Below, piece by piece: positions 7,711 to 15,553 of a stretch of DNA of 64,000 nucleotides; position 1 is the stretch's first letter; each line of letters begins with the position of its first letter. The notes under the pieces are model-generated. The model was not told where the DNA came from and searched no databases. It saw nothing but the letters and a program-made list of their open reading frames with translations. The DNA lies in the NCBI GenBank assembly GCA_965215355.1, contig CBDCDJ010000007.1, forward strand, positions 1,674,001-1,738,000. The letters run 5' to 3'. The position numbers were made by a program, and so were the translations under genes. Source of the DNA: CBDCDJ01 sp965215355. Its GTDB lineage: Bacteria > Deinococcota > Deinococci > Deinococcales > Trueperaceae.

Positions 7711-8907
7711 CTACTTCGCCCCCGCCCGCCACGCGGCCCTCGTGCCCTTGTCCAGCCCTCGCGGCAGCTTCACTTTTTCAGCGCCGAGATACGTTTTGAA
7801 ACGCGCCACTGCCTTCTCCAAAGCCGAGAGCAGGTCGGCGTCCGGCGTCACACCCGGCTCCCAGTACCAGGCGTAAAGTTCCCAAGTGTCGTTTTTCAGC
7901 CTCGAGTCGAAGCGCGCCACAAACCTGTCACGGTAAAACACCGGCAACACGTAGTAACCCCATTGACGGTCTTTCTCGGACTTATACACTTCCCAAACAT
8001 AGTTGAAGCCGAACAGGTGCGCCGCGGCTTTTCTGTCCCAGACGATTTGGTCGAGCGGGGCGACGAAAACCATGCGGTTGACGGGTTGGGCGGTGTCCAG
8101 GGTCTCGAGCGCGTCCAAAGTTTCCAGCGTTTCGGGCAAAGCGTGAAAGCGCACCCCTTCGACCTCGACGGGCACGAGTTCAGCGCGCCGCACGAGGTCG
8201 GCGATGACCCGGTTTTTCTCCGCCGCCCTCAGGCCGAAACTCCACACCTCCCAACTCGCGTTGGGGCGGAGCAGGCCGACGGCCCGGTGGCGCAACTTGA
8301 CGAGCCATTCGACGCTCTCGCGCTCGCTCACCGTGGCCGCGTGAAAGTATTCAGCGGGCACGACGCGCTCGGCAAGATCGTAGACGTGGTGGCCGTTTTT
8401 GCGGCTGTGCGTCGCCACGCGGCCCGTGTGCCACAGCGCGCGCAGCACGTGCTTGGTGAGTTTGGGGCCGTACCAGGAACCCTGCCACTCGGTTCTGTGA
8501 ATTTGAAAGTTGAACGCGCTCGAGGTCAGCGGCCCGCGCTCGAGCAGTTCGGCAAGCACGGTGTCGACAGCTTCGGGAAACGGGTCGAGGACGCGCTCGC
8601 GCCAGCGGGTCTCGTGCCAAGCGTGGTAAACGCGGCGCAGGGGCCAGTCTTTCGTCAGCACGAGCGAAGCTTGCTTGTCCCAGGCGTCGAGGAGAAAGCG
8701 GTCTTCGTAGGCGAGCCGTTCCCAGTCGCCGACGCGGTAACCGGGCACCCGCGCCTGCAACACCAGGTCGTGGTTGCGCCCCACGGGGTTGAGCGGGTCG
8801 AACTGGACGCTGCCGAGCCGCGCCAACACCGTCTTCACGTCCCCTTGTCGGAAGTGGTGGTGGGCGAGCAGCCTTCGCGCCGCGGTTTTAGAAAGAGTTA
8901 TCGTCAC
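7711..8907 (-). CDS. YcaQ/AlkZ-family winged-helix DNA glycosylase
   Basis: This 398-residue protein belongs to the HTH_42 superfamily, whose characterised members (AlkZ, AlkX/YcaQ) unhook interstrand crosslinks or excise alkylated bases. The N-terminal helix TITLSKTAARRLLAHH and the segment LGSVQFDPLNPVGRNHDLVL match; the QFD triplet corresponds to the catalytic Q-x-D/Q motif of YcaQ-type enzymes. Three tandem winged-helix units and a C-terminal beta-rich part (VAPLDQIVWDRKAAAHLFGF, then YYVLPVFYRDRFVARFD) follow. The gene stands alone, with opposite-strand neighbours upstream. Confidence 0.8.
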   Translation of the reverse strand: MTITLSKTAARRLLAHHHFRQGDVKTVLARLGSVQFDPLNPVGRNHDLVLQARVPGYRVGDWERLAYEDRFLLDAWDKQASLVLTKDWPLRRVYHAWHETRWRERVLDPFPEAVDTVLAELLERGPLTSSAFNFQIHRTEWQGSWYGPKLTKHVLRALWHTGRVATHSRKNGHHVYDLAERVVPAEYFHAATVSERESVEWLVKLRHRAVGLLRPNASWEVWSFGLRAAEKNRVIADLVRRAELVPVEVEGVRFHALPETLETLDALETLDTAQPVNRMVFVAPLDQIVWDRKAAAHLFGFNYVWEVYKSEKDRQWGYYVLPVFYRDRFVARFDSRLKNDTWELYAWYWEPGVTPDADLLSALEKAVARFKTYLGAEKVKLPRGLDKGTRAAWRAGAK

Positions 8908-9016
8908 GAAACATCATAATAGATCGCTGTCACGACAGGCTGCTACAAAGGTCTGTCCCGGCCGGGGAGAGCGCCCACAACCCTGCGCGAAGCGCACCTC
9001 TGTTATCCTGGCGGGC

Positions 9017-9313
9017 ATGAGCAAATTCGCCAAACTCGAGGCCCACCTGCAACGCGAACTCTCAGCGCTGATTGCCACCCTGCGCGACCCGCGCGTGAGG
9101 GGGGTCGTGACCGTCGAAGAGGTCCATGTGGCCGGCGACGGGCGCAGCGCCGAAGTTCTGGTCAGTACGCTCGAGGACGACGCCTACGAGGAACTCTTGG
9201 CGGCCCTCAACGGGGCCAGCGGACACCTGCAGCGCGAGGTCGCCGCCGACCTGAACTTGCGCTACACGCCCAAACTCACCTTTCGACGCGGCAGGCCCCA
9301 AGGTGCCGTCTAG
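9017..9313 (+). CDS. rbfA: Ribosome-binding factor A
   Basis: The 98-residue protein has the single KH-like fold of RbfA, a 30S maturation and cold-adaptation factor that binds helix 1 of 16S rRNA. Typical elements are the N-terminal LEAHLQRELSALIATL, LRDPRVRGVVTVEEVHV and the C-terminal LNLRYTPKLTFRRG. TATCCT at 9004-9009 lies 7 nt before the ATG, suggesting a leaderless mRNA. An upstream extension to 8774 is an open frame without homology. It overlaps the next gene by 11 bp, so both are co-translated. Confidence 0.88.
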   Translation: MSKFAKLEAHLQRELSALIATLRDPRVRGVVTVEEVHVAGDGRSAEVLVSTLEDDAYEELLAALNGASGHLQREVAADLNLRYTPKLTFRRGRPQGAV

Positions 9314-9719
9314 CTCGCGGCTCGTTCTCAGGGTGCGCTTTGCCGAGACCGACCAGATGGGCGTCGCGCACCACAGCGCTTTTGTGGTGTGGCTGGAGGC
9401 CGCGCGGGTCGAGTGGCTGCGCGAGCGGGGGCTGAGCTACCGCGAGATGGAAGCCGGCGGCGTGTCCCTGGCGGTGAGCGGCTTGGAGCTGAACTACCGC
9501 GCCAGCGCCCGCTTCGACGACGAAATCAGCGTCGAAGCCACGATGACCGAGGCCAGGAGCCGCCGCTTTAAATACGTCTACCGAGTGCTGCGGGGCGACA
9601 CCCTGCTCGCCACGGCCGCGACGCTCCACACGCCGACCGACCGGCAGGGCCGAGCCGTCCGGTTGCCCGAGAAGTGGCTCGCGCAACTGGCGGCAGGACT
9701 CGAGTCCGCCCCGCCCTGA
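9303..9719 (+). CDS. Acyl-CoA thioesterase, YbgC/4HBT hot-dog family
   Basis: At 138 residues this is a single hot-dog domain. VRFAETDQMGVAHHSAFVVW contains the YbgC-type catalytic Asp and following His (D-x-M-G-V-x-H), which hydrolyses the thioester. The rest has the long helix WLEAARVEWLRERGLSYREM and the strands expected for the fold. The substrate is a short acyl-CoA or 4-hydroxybenzoyl-CoA-like compound; family knowledge does not go further. The GTG at 9303 lies within the last codons of rbfA. Confidence 0.82.
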   Translation: MPSSSRLVLRVRFAETDQMGVAHHSAFVVWLEAARVEWLRERGLSYREMEAGGVSLAVSGLELNYRASARFDDEISVEATMTEARSRRFKYVYRVLRGDTLLATAATLHTPTDRQGRAVRLPEKWLAQLAAGLESAPP

Positions 9720-9766
9720 GCTATACTGTGTCAAGCCGGTTCTAGCCGAACCGCTCAGAGGTGCCT

Positions 9767-11278
9767 ATGACGACCCAACCCTTGACCAAACCCGACGCCA
9801 ACCTAACCGCCAAGTTCCGCGGCGAGGCCCTGACTTTCGACGACGTGCTGCTCGTGCCCGCCCACTCCGAAGTGCTGCCGAAAGAGGTGGTCACACAAAC
9901 CCTCTTTTCGCGCAACGTTGCTCTCAACGTTCCCGTCGTCTCCGCGGCGATGGACACCGTGACCGAGACGCAGATGGCGATTGCGATGGCGCGGCAGGGC
10001 GGCTTGGGCGTGATTCACAAAAAAATGAGCGTCGCGGCGCAGGCCGAGATGGTGAACAAGGTCAAACGCTCCGAGTCGGGGATGATCGTCGACCCCATCA
10101 CGCTGCACCGCGACGCCACGCTGCAAGACGCCGAAACCATCATGCACGAGTACCGAATAAGCGGCGTGCCGATTGTGGAGCCGGGCGGCAAGCTCGTCGG
10201 TATTTTAACCAACCGCGACCTTCGTTTCGAAGACGACTACACGCGCCGCGTCGAAGACCTGATGACGCGTGAAGGTCTCGTCACCGTGCCGGTCGGCACG
10301 ACGCTGGAAGAAGCGCGCGACATTTTAAAACGCCACAAGGTCGAAAAACTCTTGGTGGTCGACGAAGCTTACACCTTGCAGGGTTTAATCACCATCAAGG
10401 ACATCCAGAAAAAGCTCGAGTTCCCGAACGCCGCTAAGGACGCGCTCGGGCGCTTGCGGGTGGCGGCGGCGGTGGGCGTGGCGAACGACCTAGAGGCGCG
10501 CGCCGCGGCCCTCGTCAAAGCCGGGGTGGACGCGCTCGTGCTCGACAGCGCCCACGGGCACTCGCAAGGCATCCTGGACGCGCTGCGCTACCTCAAGGAG
10601 AGTTTTTCGGTCGACGTCGTCGCCGGGAACATCGCCACCGCCGAAGCGGCCGAAGACCTCGTGAGCCGCGGCGCGGACGCGCTCAAGGTGGGCATCGGAC
10701 CGGGTTCTATTTGCACGACGCGGGTGGTCACGGGTGTCGGGATGCCGCAGCTCACCGCGATTATGGGTGTCGCGGAGGTCGCTGCGGTTTCTGGCGTGCC
10801 CCTGATTGCCGACGGCGGCGTCAAGATGACCGGCGACCTGCCCAAAGCCATCGCCGCCGGAGCCGACTGCGTGATGGTGGGTTCGATGCTGGCGGGCACG
10901 ACCGAGGCACCCGGCGAGAACATCCTGCGCGACGGGCGGCGCTACAAGGCGTACCGGGGCATGGGGAGTCTGGGTGCGATGGCGGGCGACGGGGCGGACT
11001 CGAGTGCCGACCGTTACTTTCAAGAAGACGCTCGCAAGCTCGTGCCCGAAGGTGTCGAGGGCATGGTCGCTTACAAGGGGCCGGTCGGCGACGTGCTTTA
11101 CCAGATGCTAGGCGGGTTGAAGAGCGCGATGGGCTACTGCGGCACGCCCGACATCGCAAGCCTGAAAGAACGCGCGCAGTTCGTCACCATCACCCAGGCC
11201 AGCCTCGTCGAGTCGCACCCGCACGACGTGACGATTACAAAAGACGCGCCGAACTACTCGTCCGTCCGGCGGTCTTGA
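9767..11278 (+). CDS. guaB: Inosine-5'-monophosphate dehydrogenase
   Basis: The enzyme oxidises IMP to XMP with NAD, the first committed step to GMP. The 503-residue product has the barrel N-terminus (FDDVLLVPAHSEVLP), two CBS domains at about residues 95-215 (VDPITLHRDATLQDAETI, then VEDLMTREGLVTVPVGTT), and the catalytic loop GIGPGSICTTRVVTGVG with Cys at residue 316. The IMP-binding YRGMGSLGAM and flap Arg-Tyr (SSADRYFQE) follow. The ATG at 9767 is preferred over the GTG at 9761 because CAGAGG sits at proper spacing. TATACT at 9722-9727 may be its -10 box. Confidence 0.95.
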   Translation: MTTQPLTKPDANLTAKFRGEALTFDDVLLVPAHSEVLPKEVVTQTLFSRNVALNVPVVSAAMDTVTETQMAIAMARQGGLGVIHKKMSVAAQAEMVNKVKRSESGMIVDPITLHRDATLQDAETIMHEYRISGVPIVEPGGKLVGILTNRDLRFEDDYTRRVEDLMTREGLVTVPVGTTLEEARDILKRHKVEKLLVVDEAYTLQGLITIKDIQKKLEFPNAAKDALGRLRVAAAVGVANDLEARAAALVKAGVDALVLDSAHGHSQGILDALRYLKESFSVDVVAGNIATAEAAEDLVSRGADALKVGIGPGSICTTRVVTGVGMPQLTAIMGVAEVAAVSGVPLIADGGVKMTGDLPKAIAAGADCVMVGSMLAGTTEAPGENILRDGRRYKAYRGMGSLGAMAGDGADSSADRYFQEDARKLVPEGVEGMVAYKGPVGDVLYQMLGGLKSAMGYCGTPDIASLKERAQFVTITQASLVESHPHDVTITKDAPNYSSVRRS

Positions 11279-11372
11279 CCCGAAGCGCCCGATTTGGCAC
11301 CACGCCCAAAAGCCGCACCAAGACAAAAGCTGTAAATTCAAGAGGCACGCCCTCACCTCGAAAGGCTACGTC

Positions 11373-12851
11373 ATGAACCCAAGAGCTTTCTCGCGCTACG
11401 CCGTCTTGCTCACCACCCTCCTCCTAGCCGCTTGCAACAATAGTTCCGACCTCGCCCCCGCCCTCACGGTGAATTTTTTGGGCGAGGGCAGCGGGACGGT
11501 CGAGGTGCAGGCGGCGGACGTCACCGCCTACCGGGAGGACGTGACCGCACCGTTCGCCGCGGGTGAAACCGTCCGCCTCACCGCCGCCGCCGACGACGGC
11601 TCGGTGTTTGAGGGCTGGGACGGCGACTGTAGCGACCCCGCCGCGCCCAGCTGCGAGGTCGTCATGAACGCCGACAAGGCCGTGCGCGCCACCTTTGCCG
11701 AAAAGACCTTTGTCCTGACGCTCGCTCAGGCAGGCAGCGGCAGCGGGACGGTGCGGGTTTTGGAGGCCGGTGAGGAGGTTGCCCTGTGCCGCGACAGCTG
11801 CGAGGTCGCGCTCAAGGCGGGCAGCGTGGTCACGCTGCAAGCCAGCCCGGACGGCGGCGCCGTTTTCACGAGTTGGGACGGCGACTGCTCGGGCACCACC
11901 TGCCAGCTCACCCTGGACGCGCCCAAAACGGTCACAGCCCTGTTCGACACCCCGAGCCCCGACCCGTCCCTGTACACGCTCGAGGTTCTCAAAGCCGGCA
12001 GCGGCAGCGGCGCGGTCACCAGCAACCCGACCGGGATAGAGTGCGGCAGCGACTGCGAGGGCGACTTTTTGGCGGGCAGCACCGTCATCTTGAAGGCGCG
12101 TGAGAACGCGGGCTCGGTTTTTGCGGGTTGGCAAAACTGCCCCGCCCCGGCAGCGAGCAGTTGCTCCGTCACGCTGAGTTCCAACGTGCAAGTAACAGCG
12201 ATTTTCAACCGCGGCGGCGGCGCGGAAAAGAAAATCGTCGTGCCTGTCCGTAGACCTTCGGACGACGCGGAACAGTACCTCAGCGCCGTCAACAGGGTGC
12301 CGAGGGAAAAAGGACCCGACGACTACGAGGACTTTCCGGCGAACGCCGTCGACATCAAAAGCGGCGACATCGACCTGACTTACAACAGCGACTACGTCAA
12401 GACCGACCAGCTCATCGGCCTGCGCTTCACCGACCTAGGCATCCCGCCCAAGGCGACGATTTTGGACGCGCGCATCCAGTTCACCGTCGACCACGAGACG
12501 AGCGGCTACGTCAAGCTGTACGTTTACGGCCAGGCGGACCCACAGGCCCTGACGTTCGTTCACCAGGGCGTAGGCGACATCTCGAACCGGCCGCGGACGA
12601 GTGAGGTCGCCGTGTGGGAGCCCCCGCCCTGGCTGTCCAAAGAAGGCACCCGCCGGGACCCGGCCGCCCTGACCCCGAACCTCGCGAAGATAGTCCAGGA
12701 AGTCAACGACTTGCCCGGTTGGCAGCAGAGCAGCAACGGCCTGGTGTTCGTCATCGAAGGTGACTCCATGAACGGCACGAACCGGCGTCGGGCTACCTCG
12801 TTCGAGGACAGCGACACCGAGTCGCAGTTGATAGTGACCTATCTCGACTGA
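11373..12851 (+). CDS. Surface lipoprotein with three InlB-like repeats and a C-terminal beta domain
   Basis: A signal peptide ends in the lipobox LLAAC, so the protein is lipid-anchored outside the cytoplasm. Residues ~30-280 hold three tandem ~75-residue modules of the divergent InlB B-repeat type; each has GSGSGTV or GEGSGTV, a Cys-containing segment such as FEGWDGDCS, and ends with VTALF or VRATF. Cys pairs in each module suggest disulfides. The C-terminal ~205 residues (DDAEQYLS onward, then LIGLRFTDLGIPPKATI, ending SQLIVTYLD) form a jelly-roll-like adhesion or carbohydrate-binding domain seen in secreted bacterial proteins. No catalytic motif is visible; an adhesion role is an inference. 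Confidence 0.75.
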   Translation: MNPRAFSRYAVLLTTLLLAACNNSSDLAPALTVNFLGEGSGTVEVQAADVTAYREDVTAPFAAGETVRLTAAADDGSVFEGWDGDCSDPAAPSCEVVMNADKAVRATFAEKTFVLTLAQAGSGSGTVRVLEAGEEVALCRDSCEVALKAGSVVTLQASPDGGAVFTSWDGDCSGTTCQLTLDAPKTVTALFDTPSPDPSLYTLEVLKAGSGSGAVTSNPTGIECGSDCEGDFLAGSTVILKARENAGSVFAGWQNCPAPAASSCSVTLSSNVQVTAIFNRGGGAEKKIVVPVRRPSDDAEQYLSAVNRVPREKGPDDYEDFPANAVDIKSGDIDLTYNSDYVKTDQLIGLRFTDLGIPPKATILDARIQFTVDHETSGYVKLYVYGQADPQALTFVHQGVGDISNRPRTSEVAVWEPPPWLSKEGTRRDPAALTPNLAKIVQEVNDLPGWQQSSNGLVFVIEGDSMNGTNRRRATSFEDSDTESQLIVTYLD

Positions 12852-13014
12852 GAGGTGCGCCTCACACAAGATGAGGTGAGCATAGGCCGAGCGAGAAGAG
12901 GTGTCAGGAGGTGCGTTGAGCTTCCAACACCTCATTTTGACGTTCCCCGTCACCGCATGGTTTGACACCCTTTGGTTTGACGCTGGTGCCGTGAACGGGT
13001 TAGCGTTGTTCACC

Positions 13015-13896
13015 ATGAAAACACTCGGCTTGGACTTAGGGGGAACCAAGATTGCGGCCGCCGTTGTGGAGGACGGCGTCATCCTGGCGCGGCGGCGCGT
13101 CGCCACGCCGCAGACCGGTTTAGAGGCCGTCGTGACGGCGCTGGCGACGACCGCGCAAACGCTGCTCGCCGAACACCCGGAGGTGCGCGGCGTGGGCGTC
13201 GGCTCACCGGGGCCGCTCGACCTGAACAACGGCGTCGTCCTGTTCGCACCGAACATTCCGGGCTTTCGAAACGTCCCGCTCGTGGCGCTTTTGCAAGAGG
13301 CGTTGGGCTTAGATGTCACCCTCGAGAACGACGCCAACGCCGCGGGTTACGCCGAACACCGCTACGGCGCGGCGCAGGACTTGACCAGCAGCGTCTACAT
13401 CACCTTGTCGACGGGCATCGGCGGCGGCGTGTTCGTCGGGGACGCGGTCATCCACGGCAAGACGGGCGCGGCGGGTGAAACGGGCCACATGACGCTGCTG
13501 CCGGGCGGTCCGCTGTGCGGCTGCGGCCACCACGGCTGCTGGGAAGCCTTAGCGTCGGGGCGGGCCATAGCGCGGGACGCGTCGTTCAGTTACGGCGCAA
13601 GCTTGAGCACCCAGGAGGTGTTCGAGCGGGCCAGGGCCGGCGAGCCCAAAGCCCTCGCCGTCGTCGACCAGGCCGCGACGTTCACCGGCCTGGGCATCGC
13701 CAACCTCCTCAAAATCCTGGACCCCGACGGCTTCGTAATCGGCGGCGGGATAAGCGGGGTGGGCGCGTTCTACTTAGACAAGATACGCGCGGCGGCGGAG
13801 CGGTTCGCGGCGGGCTTCGCGCCGGTCGACATCCGCGCGGCCGAACTCGGCACGGACGCGGGCGTCATCGGCGCGGCGGCCGTTGCGCAGCCGTAA
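13015..13896 (+). CDS. ROK-family sugar kinase (glucokinase-like)
   Basis: The N-terminal phosphate loop GLDLGGTKIAAAVVEDG is the ATP-binding signature of ROK kinases. LENDANAAGYAEH contributes the catalytic Asp, and CGCGHHGCWEALASG is the zinc-binding ROK motif with three Cys plus the upstream His in GETGHMTLL. The length of 293 residues is normal. The likely reaction is ATP-dependent phosphorylation of glucose or N-acetylmannosamine-type sugars in the cytosol. The start is set at the ATG 13015; a longer frame from 12901 lacks homology. It ends at a bidirectional terminator facing the subtilase gene. Confidence 0.88.
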   Translation: MKTLGLDLGGTKIAAAVVEDGVILARRRVATPQTGLEAVVTALATTAQTLLAEHPEVRGVGVGSPGPLDLNNGVVLFAPNIPGFRNVPLVALLQEALGLDVTLENDANAAGYAEHRYGAAQDLTSSVYITLSTGIGGGVFVGDAVIHGKTGAAGETGHMTLLPGGPLCGCGHHGCWEALASGRAIARDASFSYGASLSTQEVFERARAGEPKALAVVDQAATFTGLGIANLLKILDPDGFVIGGGISGVGAFYLDKIRAAAERFAAGFAPVDIRAAELGTDAGVIGAAAVAQP

Positions 13897-13922
13897 AAAG
13901 CGCAACGTAGAAACCACAGCAA

Positions 13923-13950
13923 AAGGGCCTCGAGTGTACTCGAGGCCCTT
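13923..13950. terminator. Bidirectional terminator built on CTCGAG
   Basis: AAGGGCCTCGAG (13923-13934) and CTCGAGGCCCTT (13939-13950) form a perfect 12-bp stem with loop TGTA. T-rich runs follow on both strands (CAAACTTTTT on plus, and TTTT on minus). It separates the convergent ROK kinase and subtilase genes. Confidence 0.8.
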
Positions 13951-13966
13951 CAAACTTTTTGCAACG

Positions 13967-15517
13967 CTAGGGGACGAGCCCACAGATTTTCAAAGCGTCG
14001 GCCACGTTCAACACGCCGCTGCCGACCTCGTCCACGGCGAACCCGGCGCTGGCGTCGGCACCTTGCTCGAGACACACCTCTATCTCACCGGGCGACATAG
14101 CGCCGCCGGAGGCTTCTTTGAACAGCGCCACCGCGCCCGCCGCGTAGGGCGCGGAAAAGGAGGTCCCGAGGCTGTCGGTAAGCAGGTTGACACCGGGCGC
14201 GGTCACGTCGATGTAGTCGCCTCTCGTCCCGCCCGCCCACGGTCGACCCGCGTCCAGGGCCGCCACCGCGATGAGGCCGTCGCCTGCTTCTCGAGGGGTC
14301 TCGGCAACGAATTCGTAAGCCGCTGGATAGTGTGGGGGCGAGCCCAAACCAGCCTCGTTGCCCGCCGACGCCGCGACGCCGACGCCGAGCCTGGTCACGG
14401 CGTGCTCCAAGAGCAGTTCATGCACGGTAAGTCTGAGCGGACTGCCGAAACTGAGGTTCATGACAAGGTTCTCGGGGCCGCGCGGCGCGTGGACAAGCGC
14501 GTGACAGATTCCTAAGGCCACATGGTCCGCCCGGCAGCGCACGTCGTCGCCGTCACAAACTTTCAGGGGGAGGAGGTCGGCGGCCGGGGCCACGCCGACC
14601 CCGACGCCGGCTGCGGCCAGGGCGGCGGCGGTGCCGTGCAGGGTGGAGTCGTTGAGGTTCGTTCTGCTGTCGCTGACGAAGTTGTAGGCCAAAGTCTCGA
14701 GCCAGGGCCTGCCGAACCGTTCCCGGTCTAGCCCCGAGTCCAGAACGGCGATAGTGACGCCCGCGCCGGTAAAAAGTCGGGCGGTGGGGTCGATGCCGAT
14801 GGTTTTTAGGGCTTCTTCCCCGCTTTGGCCGCCAACATAGTAACCATCACCGTCACCGGGCAGGTTCACCCTGGCAAGTTCTTCCAAGATTTCCTCGAGG
14901 GGAACACCGTTAAGGTCTAAAACCACCAGGTCACCCAAACAAGGCGAGCCGGTTTGCCTCAGCAAGCTCATATTTTCTTCGATACTGCCGCCAAAGCCCG
15001 TGTCACTCAGGGGATTGACGAGCGAGCGCCGCTCCCCGAGCCCTGGCCCCACAGGTTCGCCCGTCACGGTTTTCAGGTCACGGAACAGACCGTCTTCTCG
15101 CTCGAAAAAGTTTTGCAAGGCTTGGCTTAGCCCAGCGGTCAAGTCGACATCCGGCAACACGAGCAAAATAACTCTTCCGGGAACGACCTCACCGAGGATT
15201 TTTAAGCGTCCCTCAGCTGTGACGCGGCCGTCCGACACGACGACCGGGAGGAGTTCAGCCGTCTCACGGGCTTTCAGTGGCACCTCGAACACAACGACGC
15301 GCTCGTTGAACGACACGACCCTGGCGGGCACGCCGCCGACCGAGACGCTTACCTCGGCAGAGGGCTCGAGGCTGGAATCGCCTAAGCGCGCCGCGACGTA
15401 CTCCCCTTGCGCGGCCTGCTCGAGCGAAAACGTAACCTCTTCTGTAGGAATTTCGGCCCTTGGCGTACACCCGACTACCAAGACTAGAACGACCCCAATC
15501 AACAAGCCTGTTTTCAT
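13967..15517 (-). CDS. Subtilisin-like serine protease (S8), lipoprotein
   Basis: The ATG at 15517 follows GGAGG and starts a lipoprotein signal ending VVGC. After an N-terminal beta region (IPT/TIG-like, residues ~30-110) comes the S8 domain: the Asp motif VAVLDSGLD-like stretch (seen as TIAVLDSGLD, about residue 254), the His motif STLHGTAAA (about 290) and the Ser motif GTSFSAPYAAG (about 455). All three catalytic residues are present, so an active exported protease is expected. The oxyanion Asn is in AASAGNEAG. The 516-residue length fits. It is probably anchored in the cell envelope. Confidence 0.88.
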   Translation of the reverse strand: MKTGLLIGVVLVLVVGCTPRAEIPTEEVTFSLEQAAQGEYVAARLGDSSLEPSAEVSVSVGGVPARVVSFNERVVVFEVPLKARETAELLPVVVSDGRVTAEGRLKILGEVVPGRVILLVLPDVDLTAGLSQALQNFFEREDGLFRDLKTVTGEPVGPGLGERRSLVNPLSDTGFGGSIEENMSLLRQTGSPCLGDLVVLDLNGVPLEEILEELARVNLPGDGDGYYVGGQSGEEALKTIGIDPTARLFTGAGVTIAVLDSGLDRERFGRPWLETLAYNFVSDSRTNLNDSTLHGTAAALAAAGVGVGVAPAADLLPLKVCDGDDVRCRADHVALGICHALVHAPRGPENLVMNLSFGSPLRLTVHELLLEHAVTRLGVGVAASAGNEAGLGSPPHYPAAYEFVAETPREAGDGLIAVAALDAGRPWAGGTRGDYIDVTAPGVNLLTDSLGTSFSAPYAAGAVALFKEASGGAMSPGEIEVCLEQGADASAGFAVDEVGSGVLNVADALKICGLVP

Positions 15518-15553
15518 ACCCACCTCCGGTTAAACCGACGTTTCGCCCCCAAG

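Noticed and set aside
7588..8919. Long plus-strand frame opposite the YcaQ-like gene
   Set aside because: It is an antisense shadow of a gene with clear homology; its peptide has no domain and the high-GC third positions explain its length.
12962..12990. TTGACA as a promoter for the ROK kinase
   Set aside because: There is no acceptable -10 box at 16-18 bp spacing.
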